Assembly (NCBI GenBank): GCA_046330225.1 | Contig: JAXLTD010000001.1 | Coordinates: 248,001 to 312,000 of the forward strand | Length of the DNA stretch: 64,000 bases | Origin: CANJIV01 sp046330225 | GTDB taxonomy: Bacteria; Actinomycetota; Thermoleophilia; Solirubrobacterales; Solirubrobacteraceae | Reading direction: 5' to 3' | Part shown: positions 8,027 through 16,707 of the stretch, piece after piece | Layout: each line of letters opens with the position of its first letter | How positions within the stretch are numbered: the stretch's first letter is position 1 | The notes under the pieces: model-generated | What the model was told of the DNA's origin: nothing | Database searches by the model: none | The model's input: only the letters and a program-made list of their open reading frames with translations | Position numbers and translations under genes: made by a program

Positions 8027-8310
8027 GCGGCGTCCTCCTGGCCGCCACGGGGCGGCGCATCCTGGGGCAGGGCGGTGAAGAAGACCTCGTTGGTGGTCGT
8101 GTCGCGCTCGGCGATGAACCACGCGCGGCAGCCCGACCGGTGGTACCACCATTCGCGCTGGCGGCCGGCAACGTTCTCGCGGAAGTAGTTGTAGGTGTTG
8201 AGCTCGCGCCAGGACGGCGAGCCCGTGGGGCGCGGCGTCACCTCGCCGCCAAAGCCGAAGTCGGTGACCTCGCGCACGCCGCAGTTGGGACAGGTCAGCA
8301 GGTAGGACAC
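8023..8310 (-). CDS. soxD: Sarcosine oxidase delta / MgdB-like zinc subunit
   Basis: A 95-residue protein from the GTG at 8310 (VSYLLTCPNCGVREV). The CPNC pair at residues 7-10 and the later YHRSGCRAW (His plus Cys) are the ligands that bind a structural zinc in delta subunits. FRENVAGRQREWWYHRSGCR is the family signature. It is the first gene of the soxD-A-G-B-gntR transcription unit. An upstream in-frame start at 8364 would add 18 residues that do not resemble the family, so GTG 8310 is chosen. The order differs from the usual soxBDAG because the beta gene has moved to the end. Confidence 0.9.
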   Translation of the reverse strand: MSYLLTCPNCGVREVTDFGFGGEVTPRPTGSPSWRELNTYNYFRENVAGRQREWWYHRSGCRAWFIAERDTTTNEVFFTALPQDAPPRGGQEDAA

Positions 8311-8381
8311 GGGGGAAGCGCTCTCGGGTCGTCGGGGCGGTCGGAACACCGGCACGCCCGGCACGGGCCGGGCGGAGGGAG

Positions 8382-8412
8382 AGCGTAAACAAACTTGTAC
8401 CTATTTGTCCAC
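8382..8412 (-). promoter_or_regulatory. Promoter and 18-bp operator of the sox-type operon
   Basis: On the minus strand, TGGACA (8411-8406) and TACGCT (8387-8382) are 18 bp apart and resemble a sigma-70-type -35/-10 pair. The 18-bp sequence TTGTACCTATTTGTCCAC (plus strand, 8395-8412) covers the -35 and part of the spacer. An identical copy lies before the glutamine-synthetase-type gene at 11997-12014. It contains TTGTAC and TTGTCC as direct half-sites 10 bp apart. Placement over the -35 suggests repression by the GntR protein encoded at the end of this operon (inferred). Confidence 0.65.
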
Positions 8413-8547
8413 TCGGGCCGTCCGCAGTCCCGGCGGGCGGCGCCCCGCGGGGCGCGGCGGCGCCGCATCCGAACCGGCACCGCACCTGCGCGGCGTGTGC
8501 AACGATGCCGGCCGAATGGCGGCCCGGATGCCGCCGCGCCCGCCCAG

Positions 8548-11500
8548 ATGCCGCCGACCTGCCGCCGCCTCGCCGTCCCGACTGCCGCCCTGGCGGGGGC
8601 TGCCGCCATCGCCGCGCTGGCGACCCCGGGCGGCCCCGCCGCCGCAGCCTCCCCGTCGCTGATCCTGTCGCCTGCGCCGCGCCTCGTGGCCGCCGGCCCG
8701 GTGACGATCAGGGTGCGGGCGGGGGCCGGCCTGACCGTCCGCCTCAACGGGCGGCTGGTGACCGACCGCTTCTCGGCGCCGCACCGTGGCGTCCGGGCCA
8801 TCCTGGTGTCGCCGACCCACGGGCTGCGGTTCGGCCGCAACGTCGTGCGCGTGTCGATTCGCCGCGGCGGCCGGCGGATCGTCGAGTCCCGCAGCTTCCG
8901 CGTCGCCGCCACCCGGCCGCTCGCTGCTGCCGGAGTCGACCGCATGGCCATCGCCGGCGCGCGCGTGCGCCTCGACGGCGCTCGCTCGCTCCTGCATCCG
9001 CCGGCGCGCGGCCAGGGCGCGCTGCGCTACCGCTGGACGGTCGTGTCGGCCCGGGGCCTCCCGCGCGGCACCCGGCCCGTGCTCGCCGGCAGCGGGACCC
9101 CGGACCCGCGCATCCTCGTCCCGCGGACCGGCAGCGTCACCGTCCGCCTCACCGTGACCGGCCCCGACGGCCGCAGCGGGTCCGACCTCGTCCAGGTGGA
9201 GGCCGACCCGCCGCCCGTCGTGCGGGTGGAGACACAGGCCGTCCGCAACGGCCGTCGCGGCGTCGCGCTCGCGGGCCCCAACGACGCCACGAGCGCGTTC
9301 TACGCGGCCGACGACGCGCGGTACGCCTGGCTGCAGGTGGTGGTGCTGCGCCGCGACGACCTCTCGCTGGTCTCGAATCGGACCTACCCGTGCTTCTTCC
9401 GGCCCGACGACATCACGGGAGGCCGCATCCCGGGTGAGGCCAAGGCCTGCGCCGCCACCGTCGACGCCGACCTGGCGAAGCTCTCGGACGACGACCTCGT
9501 CGTCGCGTCCTCGCCCGCGGGCTCCGGGCCGGTCGCCGTGCGCCCGCCGGTGGGCGTGTGGCTCGCGCTCAAGCGGATCGGCGTCGTGCCGTGGAACTGG
9601 TACAGCACCGACGGCTTCGACCTCAATGTCGGGCTCCCGGGCGGGACGTTCTCGGCGATCGGCGTCCCGGGGCGCCCGTCGCTGATCGTCGAGCATCCGG
9701 CCAAGGATCTGCGACAGGTCGGAACCGGGGCCATCACCGCCAACCTCGTCCGTGACAACGAGAAGCGCTACGACGTGGCCGGCGCCGGCCGGGCGGCGGT
9801 CCAGACCCAGGCCGCCGGCTCGGACGCGAGCCGCTCGGTGATCCGGATCGGCGACAAGGTCTTCTCGCGAGTGCTGGTCAGCGGCGGCGCCGGGCTGTGG
9901 GCCGGCGGCGCGCTGCACGTCGTCGTCGTCGACCCGCGCGACCTCAGCACCACGGAGTACTTCGAGAACCTCTCCAGCGGCGGCCGCGAGCCCGGCGACC
10001 GGGTGCTCTCGATCGTCGCCGCGCTGCGCGCCCTGCGGCAGGCCGCGCCGCGTCCGTTCGGCGTGGCGCCGGTCGTGATCCTCACGACCCGGGGCGACCC
10101 GTGGGCCCAGCTCACGGTGGGCCGCAGCGAGCTGCTCGACGAGCTGGCGGCGTGGGGCGTGAGCCCGGAGCAGCTCGCCCAGCTCGACGCCGACCACGTC
10201 GGGTCCAAGGACGCGAAGACGATCACGATGGTGGCCACGGCCGGCCGGCCGCTCCAGTCGAGCGTGACCATCGGCACGACGCGCCCGCCCGACGGAACGA
10301 TGGCCCTCAACCCCGCCCCGCAGGAGGCCCTGCTGGCCCGCAGCGGGCTCTACGACCACTGGGAGCTCGGGACGACCGATCCGTTCGCCGCCAGCGGCGG
10401 GCCGAAGCTCGCCGGCGCCGCCGAGCTGATCGGGACGCTCGACCGCCCGAAGGTGCCGTGGCCGGAGGAGGGCAACGCCGGCCGGACGGCGGCCGTCAAG
10501 GCCCTCGGCCTCGCGGTGCTCGGCACCGACGACCCGCGGTCCCAGTACTGGACGCTGCCCTACAAGTCCGCCGACTGGGACCGCATCAAGGCCGCGATCG
10601 CCGCTCAGACGTATCCGTCCCCGGCGCCGGCGGACTACACCGCGCAGGATCTGGCCTGGGCGAAGGCCGAGCTGGCCAAGGAGATCGGCTGGCTCTTCTG
10701 GGTGCACTCGCACATCGACGACCTCGCCTCGCCCTTCGCGAGCAGCCAGTTCTCGAGCTGGGCGAGCTTCGAGAGCATCGTCAACACGATCAAGGGCGAC
10801 ATCCACCTCCAGGACGACGGCAAGTCGCTCCGCGTGCAGACCGAGGCCGGATTCAAGCTCGCTGTCGCGCTGGCCTCGGAGCTGCCGCTGGTCGGCAAGG
10901 CGTTCGAGACCTTCGACGCCTACTGGGACTGGGCCACCGAGCTGGGCAAGCTCAACGGCGAGCCGGCCGAGAGCGACTTCGACACCACGGTCGGCCGGGC
11001 CGGCGAAGGGCTGCGCCGGCGTTTCGAGGCCGCCCAGTCGTTCATGACGGGCTACCTCCCGGACGCGATCGCCTCCGACTACGACCGCCTGCGCGTCGTT
11101 GGCGCCTGCGGGTCCAAGCTCGCCGCCGACTGGGCCGACTGCCCCTTCGACCACGCGGGCTGGACCTTCACGTCGGCCGACCAGAAGGAGGCCGCCGGCG
11201 GCATCCGCGCGGCGGCGCGCCTCACCGCCTACGGGGAGCTGCTGCCGGCGAAGTACACAGCCTGGCGGCTGCCGGCGAGCCAGTACTCCTCGCCCAACGC
11301 CCGCTACGCCGGCCTCGTCTACTTCAAGTGCTGGTACCCCTTCGCCAACCTGCCGGCCAGCGCGATGTACGCCCGCCGGCCGTGGCGCGCCAGCGACTAC
11401 ACGATCACCGCGTTCGGCTCGCGCAGCGGCGCGGGGACCATCACCGACCCGTTCGTGATGTCGCTGCCGGGCCCGGAGTCGACCGACCCGCTCTTCGGAA

Positions 11501-11946
11501 CCGGGGACGGCGGCCTGGGCATGGACCGGGAGCGGTTCTTCGGCACCTACGTCACCGCCCTCACGCCGCTCGACCACTTCCCCGAGGGCGACACCCGGAC
11601 CGGATGGCTGCCGGACTGCCAGCCGCGCTCGCTGTCCGGGGCACCGACCGTGCCGGCGTCGCTGTCGCTCGCCACGGTCGCCCGGCGGGGCCTCGAAGTC
11701 GCCTTCGACGTGCCGGCGGCCAACGCGCGCGCCGAGATCGCGCTGCTGGCCGGCCGCACCGTGGTCGCCGTGCAGCGGCTCAGCCGCCTGCCGCGCGGCC
11801 GCCACGCGGTGGCGCTCCGGCTCAGCCGCGCCGCCGTTCGCCGCCTGCGGGACTCCGGCATCCGGACCGCCGTCGTGCGGCTCCGGGTCGCCCGCCCGGG
11901 CGCCCGGGCCTCGACGGTCCAGCGCCGCATCGCGGTCCGGGCCTAG
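8548..11946 (+). CDS. Large secreted protein of unknown function with PKD-like N-terminal domain
   Basis: A 1,132-residue protein starting at ATG 8548. The open frame extends upstream to 8395, but that would translate the operator region. The N-terminus has RR followed by LAVPTAALAGAAAIAALA and an AAA-ASP cleavage-like site, so it is a secreted protein. Residues about 130-230 look like an immunoglobulin/PKD-type fold (RYRWTVVSARG, then TGSVTVRLTVTGPDGRSGSD). The middle and C-terminal parts match nothing I recognise; they include an alpha-helical stretch (about 690-850) and a cysteine-bearing region near residue 850. The last 100 residues look like another beta domain. The gene is divergent from the sox-type operon and lies between the two operator copies, so it may share their control. 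Confidence 0.75.
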   Translation: MPPTCRRLAVPTAALAGAAAIAALATPGGPAAAASPSLILSPAPRLVAAGPVTIRVRAGAGLTVRLNGRLVTDRFSAPHRGVRAILVSPTHGLRFGRNVVRVSIRRGGRRIVESRSFRVAATRPLAAAGVDRMAIAGARVRLDGARSLLHPPARGQGALRYRWTVVSARGLPRGTRPVLAGSGTPDPRILVPRTGSVTVRLTVTGPDGRSGSDLVQVEADPPPVVRVETQAVRNGRRGVALAGPNDATSAFYAADDARYAWLQVVVLRRDDLSLVSNRTYPCFFRPDDITGGRIPGEAKACAATVDADLAKLSDDDLVVASSPAGSGPVAVRPPVGVWLALKRIGVVPWNWYSTDGFDLNVGLPGGTFSAIGVPGRPSLIVEHPAKDLRQVGTGAITANLVRDNEKRYDVAGAGRAAVQTQAAGSDASRSVIRIGDKVFSRVLVSGGAGLWAGGALHVVVVDPRDLSTTEYFENLSSGGREPGDRVLSIVAALRALRQAAPRPFGVAPVVILTTRGDPWAQLTVGRSELLDELAAWGVSPEQLAQLDADHVGSKDAKTITMVATAGRPLQSSVTIGTTRPPDGTMALNPAPQEALLARSGLYDHWELGTTDPFAASGGPKLAGAAELIGTLDRPKVPWPEEGNAGRTAAVKALGLAVLGTDDPRSQYWTLPYKSADWDRIKAAIAAQTYPSPAPADYTAQDLAWAKAELAKEIGWLFWVHSHIDDLASPFASSQFSSWASFESIVNTIKGDIHLQDDGKSLRVQTEAGFKLAVALASELPLVGKAFETFDAYWDWATELGKLNGEPAESDFDTTVGRAGEGLRRRFEAAQSFMTGYLPDAIASDYDRLRVVGACGSKLAADWADCPFDHAGWTFTSADQKEAAGGIRAAARLTAYGELLPAKYTAWRLPASQYSSPNARYAGLVYFKCWYPFANLPASAMYARRPWRASDYTITAFGSRSGAGTITDPFVMSLPGPESTDPLFGTGDGGLGMDRERFFGTYVTALTPLDHFPEGDTRTGWLPDCQPRSLSGAPTVPASLSLATVARRGLEVAFDVPAANARAEIALLAGRTVVAVQRLSRLPRGRHAVALRLSRAAVRRLRDSGIRTAVVRLRVARPGARASTVQRRIAVRA

Positions 11947-11996
11947 CCGCCTCCTGACGCCGCGAGCCGCCGCGGCGCCGCGACCCGGCGATTCGG

Positions 11997-12026
11997 TTGT
12001 ACCTATTTGTCCACTTCGGGTATGGT
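11997..12026 (+). promoter_or_regulatory. Promoter and 18-bp operator of the gmaS-mgs operon
   Basis: TTGTACCTATTTGTCCAC at 11997-12014 is identical to the copy at 8395-8412. TTGTAC (11997-12002) and TATGGT (12021-12026) are 18 bp apart and could be the -35/-10 elements. The ATG of the first gene is 44 bp further on, after a GAGGGGAGA ribosome-binding site. Co-regulation of this operon and the sox-type operon by the GntR protein is the simplest reading. Confidence 0.65.
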
Positions 12027-12069
12027 CGGCGCTTCCGAGGGGAAGCCACGAGAGGGGAGAGCCCACCGC

Positions 12070-13512
12070 ATGTCCAGCCACACGTTCGGCGGCACCGTCG
12101 ACACCGTCCTGACCACGCCGCGCGCCGTGTCGCCGCCGGCCACGCTCGAAGAGGCGCGCACCGCGCCCGGCCGCCGCGAGAAGATCGAGGAGCTGACCCG
12201 CCGGATCGAGTCCGAGGGCATCAAGTACATCTTCTTCCAGCAGGTCTCGGTCACCGGCCGCGTGATGGGCAAGGGCGTCGTGGCCTCCTTCTTCCCGCAG
12301 GTCGCCGAGCGCGGCTACCAGCTCGTCTACGGCGCCACGGCCAACCTGTTCACCGACCGCCTGGGCAACTACATCGGCTTCGCGCCCAACGACTCGGAGC
12401 TCGCGGCGATCGCCGACCTCGACACCTTCGAGGTGCTCCCGTGGGACAACCGCGTCGCGCGGGTGTTCTGCGACTGCTACGACACCGAGACGGGGGAGCG
12501 GTTCGACGCGGATCCGCGCCAGAACCTCAAGCAGGTCGTGGACGCCTTCGAGAAGGAGCTCGGGCTCAACTTCCTCATCGGGATCGAGCCGGAGATGATG
12601 TGGCTCAAGAAGCCCGAGGGCGACGAGATCCCCGAGGGCGTCACGAAGCCCTACTGCTACCACATCCACCAGTTCGAGGAGCTCCGTCCGGTCCTCATGG
12701 ACGTGGTCGACTACGGCCAGGCGCTGGGCCTGGACATGAGCTACGGCGACCACGAGGACGCGCCGGGCCAGCTCGAGCTGAACTTCCGCTTCGACCGGCC
12801 GGTCACGACCGCGGACAACATCACGACCTACCGGCAGATCATCGCCGCGGTCGGCCGCAAGCACGGCCTGCTCGGCACCTTCATGCCCAAGCCGTTCACG
12901 GGCGTGTCGGCCAACGGCCACCACCACCACTTCACGCTGGTGGACGACGACGGCAACAACGTGTTCCACGACCCCGACGGCCCCGCGTCGCTCTCGGACA
13001 AGGGCCGGTTCTTTCTCGGCGGCCTCCTCGAGCACTTCCACGCGCTCATGTGCGTCGGCAACCCGACGGTCAACTCCTACGTCCGCATGTGGGACACGGG
13101 CTTCTGGGCGCCGATCTACAAGAACTGGGGCTGGCAGAACCGCACCTGCACCGTGCGCGTCGCGAGCGGCGGCCGCTTCGAGTACCGCGGCGTCGACTCG
13201 TCCTGCAACCCCTACCTCACCGTGGCGACCCTGCTGAACGCGGGCCTCGACGGCCTGCGCCGCGAGATCGACCCCGGCCCGCCGCAGGAGGGCAACACCT
13301 ACGACCTCCTGCAGGAGGGCGTCGAGATCGAGAAGGTCCCGGACAACCTCGGCGACGCGCTGAAGGAGCTCGCGAAGGACGACATCGTGCGCTCGGCCAT
13401 GCCCGGGCGGCTCTACGAGGTCTTCCGCCATTACAAGCAGGACGAATGGGAGCGCTACCTCTCGTCGGTCACCGACTGGGAGCGCGACGAGTACCTCGAG
13501 TACCTCCCGTAG
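12070..13512 (+). CDS. gmaS: Glutamine-synthetase-type enzyme, probable gamma-glutamylmethylamide synthetase
   Basis: A 480-residue GlnA-fold ligase of the GlnT/GmaS group. Visible motifs are IGIEPEMMW (metal-binding glutamate), HEDAPGQLELNF, NGHHHHFTLVDDDG (ATP/ammonia site loop), NSYVRM and NRTCTVRV (substrate and phosphate binding). In the N-methylglutamate pathway GmaS joins methylamine to glutamate using ATP. In other bacteria close relatives make glutamine. The pathway assignment rests on the neighbours: glutamate-synthase-like genes follow directly and the dehydrogenase-like operon lies 3.6 kb upstream on the other strand. The ATG at 12070 is preceded by a strong GAGGGGAGA site; an upstream in-frame start at 12007 would overlap the promoter. 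Confidence 0.85.
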   Translation: MSSHTFGGTVDTVLTTPRAVSPPATLEEARTAPGRREKIEELTRRIESEGIKYIFFQQVSVTGRVMGKGVVASFFPQVAERGYQLVYGATANLFTDRLGNYIGFAPNDSELAAIADLDTFEVLPWDNRVARVFCDCYDTETGERFDADPRQNLKQVVDAFEKELGLNFLIGIEPEMMWLKKPEGDEIPEGVTKPYCYHIHQFEELRPVLMDVVDYGQALGLDMSYGDHEDAPGQLELNFRFDRPVTTADNITTYRQIIAAVGRKHGLLGTFMPKPFTGVSANGHHHHFTLVDDDGNNVFHDPDGPASLSDKGRFFLGGLLEHFHALMCVGNPTVNSYVRMWDTGFWAPIYKNWGWQNRTCTVRVASGGRFEYRGVDSSCNPYLTVATLLNAGLDGLRREIDPGPPQEGNTYDLLQEGVEIEKVPDNLGDALKELAKDDIVRSAMPGRLYEVFRHYKQDEWERYLSSVTDWERDEYLEYLP

Positions 13513-13546
13513 CGCCGACTCCCCGAACCACGAAAGAGACCACGCC

Positions 13547-14479
13547 ATGTGCGGAATCGCAGGGATCATCTACCGGGAGGCGGGCGACCACCCTCTCGGC
13601 TCGGACATGACCCGGATGCTGCAGTCCATGAAGCACCGGGGCCCCGACTCCACCGGCTACGCGCTGTACGGCCCGCCGCGGACCGACTTCACGATGCGGG
13701 TGAAGCTCGCGGACGCCAACACGCCGCGCGACTTCGACTTCGGCGACCGCCTCGCGCGGCGCCGGGCCGAGGTCGAGGGGCGGCTGCGCCACGCCGGCGC
13801 GACCGTGACCGCGGTGGCCGAGCCGAACGAGTACACGATGTCGGTCACGCTCGACTACGCCGGCGACCTCAAGCCGCTGACCGACCGGGTCGAGGCGGTC
13901 AAGGACGCCGAGGTGCTGTCGCTCGGGCACACGCTCGAGATCGTCAAGGATCTCGGGGACGCCGAGACGGTCGCCGGCCAGTACCACCTGGACCGCTTCG
14001 TCGGGACCCATGGCATCGGCCACGTCCGGATGGCGACCGAGTCCGACGTCGACATCGCGGGCGCCCACCCCTACTGGGCGTACCCGTTCGCCGACGTCGC
14101 CGTCGTTCACAACGGCCAGCTCACGAACTACCACCAGTGGCGCCGGCGCCTGGAGCGCTCGGGGCACCGGTTCCAGAGCGAGTGCGACTCGGAGATCATC
14201 GCCGTCTACATCGCCGAGAAGATGGCCGAGGGCCTGGACCTCGAGGCCGCGATGCGCCAGAGCCTGCTGGATCTCGACGGCGTGTTCACCTACATCTGCG
14301 TCACCGAGGACGGCCTCGGCGTCGCCAAGGACGAGCTGGCGGCCAAGCCGCTCGTGCTCTACGAGGGCGACGACGTCGTCGCCCTCGCGTCCGAGGAGAT
14401 CGCGATCCGGGCGGTGCTGGACCGCGAGATCGACACCTACGATCCGTTCGAAGGGGAGGTCCTCGTATGGAAGCGGTAG
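13547..14479 (+). CDS. mgsA: N-methylglutamate synthase subunit A-like class II glutamine amidotransferase
   Basis: A 310-residue class II amidotransferase domain. Cys2 follows the initiator Met (MCGIAGIIYRE) and becomes the N-terminal nucleophile after Met removal. HRGPDSTGYALYG, the GHVRMATESD arginine loop, and the VHNGQLTNY and SECDSEII motifs complete the glutamine-binding site. It corresponds to GlxB/MgsA, which takes the gamma-glutamyl amide group (from gamma-glutamylmethylamide in this pathway) and releases the amine to the synthase core. An insertion around residues 40-150 compared with short amidotransferases is usual in GlxB. The 3' end overlaps mgsB by 13 bp. Confidence 0.88.
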   Translation: MCGIAGIIYREAGDHPLGSDMTRMLQSMKHRGPDSTGYALYGPPRTDFTMRVKLADANTPRDFDFGDRLARRRAEVEGRLRHAGATVTAVAEPNEYTMSVTLDYAGDLKPLTDRVEAVKDAEVLSLGHTLEIVKDLGDAETVAGQYHLDRFVGTHGIGHVRMATESDVDIAGAHPYWAYPFADVAVVHNGQLTNYHQWRRRLERSGHRFQSECDSEIIAVYIAEKMAEGLDLEAAMRQSLLDLDGVFTYICVTEDGLGVAKDELAAKPLVLYEGDDVVALASEEIAIRAVLDREIDTYDPFEGEVLVWKR

Positions 14480-15258
14480 CCGGCGAGAGCCGCATCAGCT
14501 ACGACGCCCGCGGCCTCGTCGAGGTCGACGACACCGTCCTCGGCGTCGCCGTCATCGAGGACGGCAAGGCGACCATCGACGCCAAGGACCTCACGACGCG
14601 CAAGATCAACCTCGAGCTGCGCTCGCTCGTCTACGAGCAGGGGATCACCGACGTGACGATCCTCAACCCGGGCGCGCGCCACTCGATCGGCGTCGGCATC
14701 CTCACCCGCTGCAAGATCACGATCGAGGGCAGCCTGGGCTACTTCGGGCTCGGCATGATCGACGGGCCCGAGGTCCACGTGACCGGGCGCGTCGGCTGGT
14801 CGGCCTGCGAGAACCAGATGTCCGGCGTCGTCGTCATCGACGGCAACGCCGGCTCGCTCACCGGCGCGGCCATCCGCGGCGGCGACCTCGTCGTCCGCGG
14901 CCGGGTCGGCGCCCGCACGGGCATCGACCAGAAGGGCGGCACCATCATCATCGGCGGCGACGCCGGGTCGATGACCGGGTTCATGATGCAGCGCGGCCGC
15001 CAGATCCTGCTCGGCAACGTCGGCCCCGGCCTCGGGGACTCGATGTACGACGGGACGATCTACGTCGCGGGCAAGGTCAAGTCGCTCGGGGTCGACTGCG
15101 TGCCCGGGGAGTGGACCGACGCCGACACGGAGTTCGTCACGCGCAAGCTGAAGATCTACGGCTTCGGCGAGCCGCCGGAGCTGCAGAAGTACGTCTGCGG
15201 CAAGCAGCTCTACAACTACGACAACCTCGAGCCTTCCGAGCGCAAGCTCGTCCTCTAG
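14467..15258 (+). CDS. mgsB: N-methylglutamate synthase subunit B-like GXGXG protein
   Basis: A 263-residue protein made of the GXGXG beta-helix domain found at the C-terminus of glutamate synthase large subunits (GlxC/MgsB). Repeated glycine turns such as SIGVGILTR, YFGLGMIDG, AGSLTGAAIRGG and GDAGSMTGFMM mark the beta-helix coils. In the three-part synthase it is a structural subunit that bridges the amidotransferase and the FMN subunit. The ATG at 14467 lies inside the last codons of mgsA, so the two are translationally coupled. The 9-bp gap to mgsC holds an AGGAGG-type site. Confidence 0.88.
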   Translation: MEAVAGESRISYDARGLVEVDDTVLGVAVIEDGKATIDAKDLTTRKINLELRSLVYEQGITDVTILNPGARHSIGVGILTRCKITIEGSLGYFGLGMIDGPEVHVTGRVGWSACENQMSGVVVIDGNAGSLTGAAIRGGDLVVRGRVGARTGIDQKGGTIIIGGDAGSMTGFMMQRGRQILLGNVGPGLGDSMYDGTIYVAGKVKSLGVDCVPGEWTDADTEFVTRKLKIYGFGEPPELQKYVCGKQLYNYDNLEPSERKLVL

Positions 15259-15267
15259 GAGGGGACC

Positions 15268-16707
15268 ATGGCTGACGAAACCGCACCCTCCCCCGAGAAC
15301 CAGCTCGGGCGCAGCAAGATCTTCACGCCGGAGGTCGTCAACGACATCCACATGAAGGCCGAGCTGGGCCGCTACCGCATGCGGGGCTTCTCGATGTTCA
15401 AGAAGATCCCCCACTGGGACGAGCTCATGTTCATGCCGGGCACGCTGACCCGGTTCGTCATCGAGGGCTACCGCGAGAAGTGCGAGACCAAGACGGTGCT
15501 CGGCGCGCGCTTCGCGAAGAATCCGATGGTCCTCGACATCCCGATCTACATCACCGGGATGAGCTTCGGCGCCCTGTCGCTCGAAGCGAAGATGGCCCTC
15601 GCGAAGGGCGCGTCGATGGCCGGGACGGCCACGTGCTCGGGCGAGGGCGGCATGATCCCGCCCGAGCGAGACCTGTCGACCAAGTGGTACTACCAGGTCA
15701 TCCAGAGCCGGTACGGGTTCAACCCGCACCACCTGATGCTGGCCGACGGCGTCGAGTTCTTCATCGGCCAGGGCTGCAAGGTCGGCCTCGGCGGGCACCT
15801 CATGGGCCAGAAGGTCACCGAGCAGGTCGCCGAGATGCGCTCGCTGCCGGCCGGCATCGACCAGCGCTCGCCGGCCCGGCATCCGGACTGGCTGGGCCCT
15901 GACGACCTCTCCCTGAAGATCCAGGAGGTCCGCGAGGCGACGAACTACCAAGTGCCGATCCAGCTCAAGCTTGGCGCGGCGCGCGTCTACGACGACGTGC
16001 GCATGGCGGCGAAGTGCGGGCCGGACATCATCTACCTCGACGGCGCGGAGGGCGGCACCGGCGCCGGCCCGCACATCGCCACCGAGGAGACGGGCATCCC
16101 GCTCATGGCGGCGATCCCCGAGGCGCGGCGCGCGCTCGAGGACGTCGGGCTGGCCGACGAGATCGACCTCGTCGTCGCGGGCGGCATCCGCAACGGCGGC
16201 GACGTCGCCAAGGCGATCGCGCTGGGCGCCAAGGCCGTGGCCATCGGCCACTCGGCGATGATGGCGCTCAACTGCAACAAGGAGATCCCGGGCGTCACCG
16301 ACTACGAGGGCACGATCGGCGTCCCCGCGGGGCAGTGCTACCACTGCCACTCCGGCCGCTGCCCGGTGGGCATCACCACCCAGGACCCGGAGCTGCGCAA
16401 GCGGCTCCACGTGGAGGACGCGGCCACCCGCGTCTACAACTTCCTCCACACGCTGACCCTGGAGCTCCAGGTGCTGGCACGGGCCTGCGGGAAGACCAAC
16501 GTCCACAGCCTCGAGCCCGAGGACCTGTGCGCGCTGACGATGGAGGCGGCCGCCATGGCCAAGGTGCCGCTGGCCGGCACCAACTACGTCCCCGGCGTCA
16601 CCGAGGAGAACACCCTCGTGGAGATCCGCGGGATGCTCGAGAAGCACCTCGAGGACCGGCTGCAGCTCTTCGCCGGCGAGTCCGAGACCCGGGAGGGAGT
16701 GTCGTGA
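15268..16707 (+). CDS. mgsC: N-methylglutamate synthase subunit C-like FMN/Fe-S glutamate synthase
   Basis: A 479-residue FMN-binding glutamate-synthase core (GlxD/MgsC). The barrel carries ITGMSFGALSLEAKMALAKG at 96-114, TCSGEGGMIPPE at 122-133, the LKLGAARVYDD region, DGAEGGTGAGP at 258-268 and VAGGIRNGGDVAKAIALGA at 303-321. Cysteines 357, 360 and 365 (CYHCHSGRCPVGI) match the ligands of the Fe-S cluster in glutamate synthases. It would transfer methylamine to 2-oxoglutarate to form N-methylglutamate with reducing power from a ferredoxin or similar donor. It overlaps the next gene by 4 bp (GTGA). Confidence 0.9.
   Translation: MADETAPSPENQLGRSKIFTPEVVNDIHMKAELGRYRMRGFSMFKKIPHWDELMFMPGTLTRFVIEGYREKCETKTVLGARFAKNPMVLDIPIYITGMSFGALSLEAKMALAKGASMAGTATCSGEGGMIPPERDLSTKWYYQVIQSRYGFNPHHLMLADGVEFFIGQGCKVGLGGHLMGQKVTEQVAEMRSLPAGIDQRSPARHPDWLGPDDLSLKIQEVREATNYQVPIQLKLGAARVYDDVRMAAKCGPDIIYLDGAEGGTGAGPHIATEETGIPLMAAIPEARRALEDVGLADEIDLVVAGGIRNGGDVAKAIALGAKAVAIGHSAMMALNCNKEIPGVTDYEGTIGVPAGQCYHCHSGRCPVGITTQDPELRKRLHVEDAATRVYNFLHTLTLELQVLARACGKTNVHSLEPEDLCALTMEAAAMAKVPLAGTNYVPGVTEENTLVEIRGMLEKHLEDRLQLFAGESETREGVS

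Noticed and set aside
3197..8310. Plain sarcosine oxidase tied to betaine/creatinine breakdown
   Set aside because: Not excluded, but no serine hydroxymethyltransferase, creatinase, dimethylglycine dehydrogenase or betaine gene is near. The glutamate-type enzymes and shared operator favour the N-methylglutamate pathway.
8395..8547. An upstream start (TTG 8395) for the secreted protein
   Set aside because: It would translate the operator/promoter and place an Arg-rich stretch before the signal peptide. ATG 8548 directly precedes a normal signal sequence.
8401..13569. A 1,722-codon open frame on the minus strand
   Set aside because: It lies opposite the secreted protein and the GS-type gene. 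Its translation is Arg/Val/Ala/Asp-rich with no domain, the usual shadow of real genes in very GC-rich DNA.
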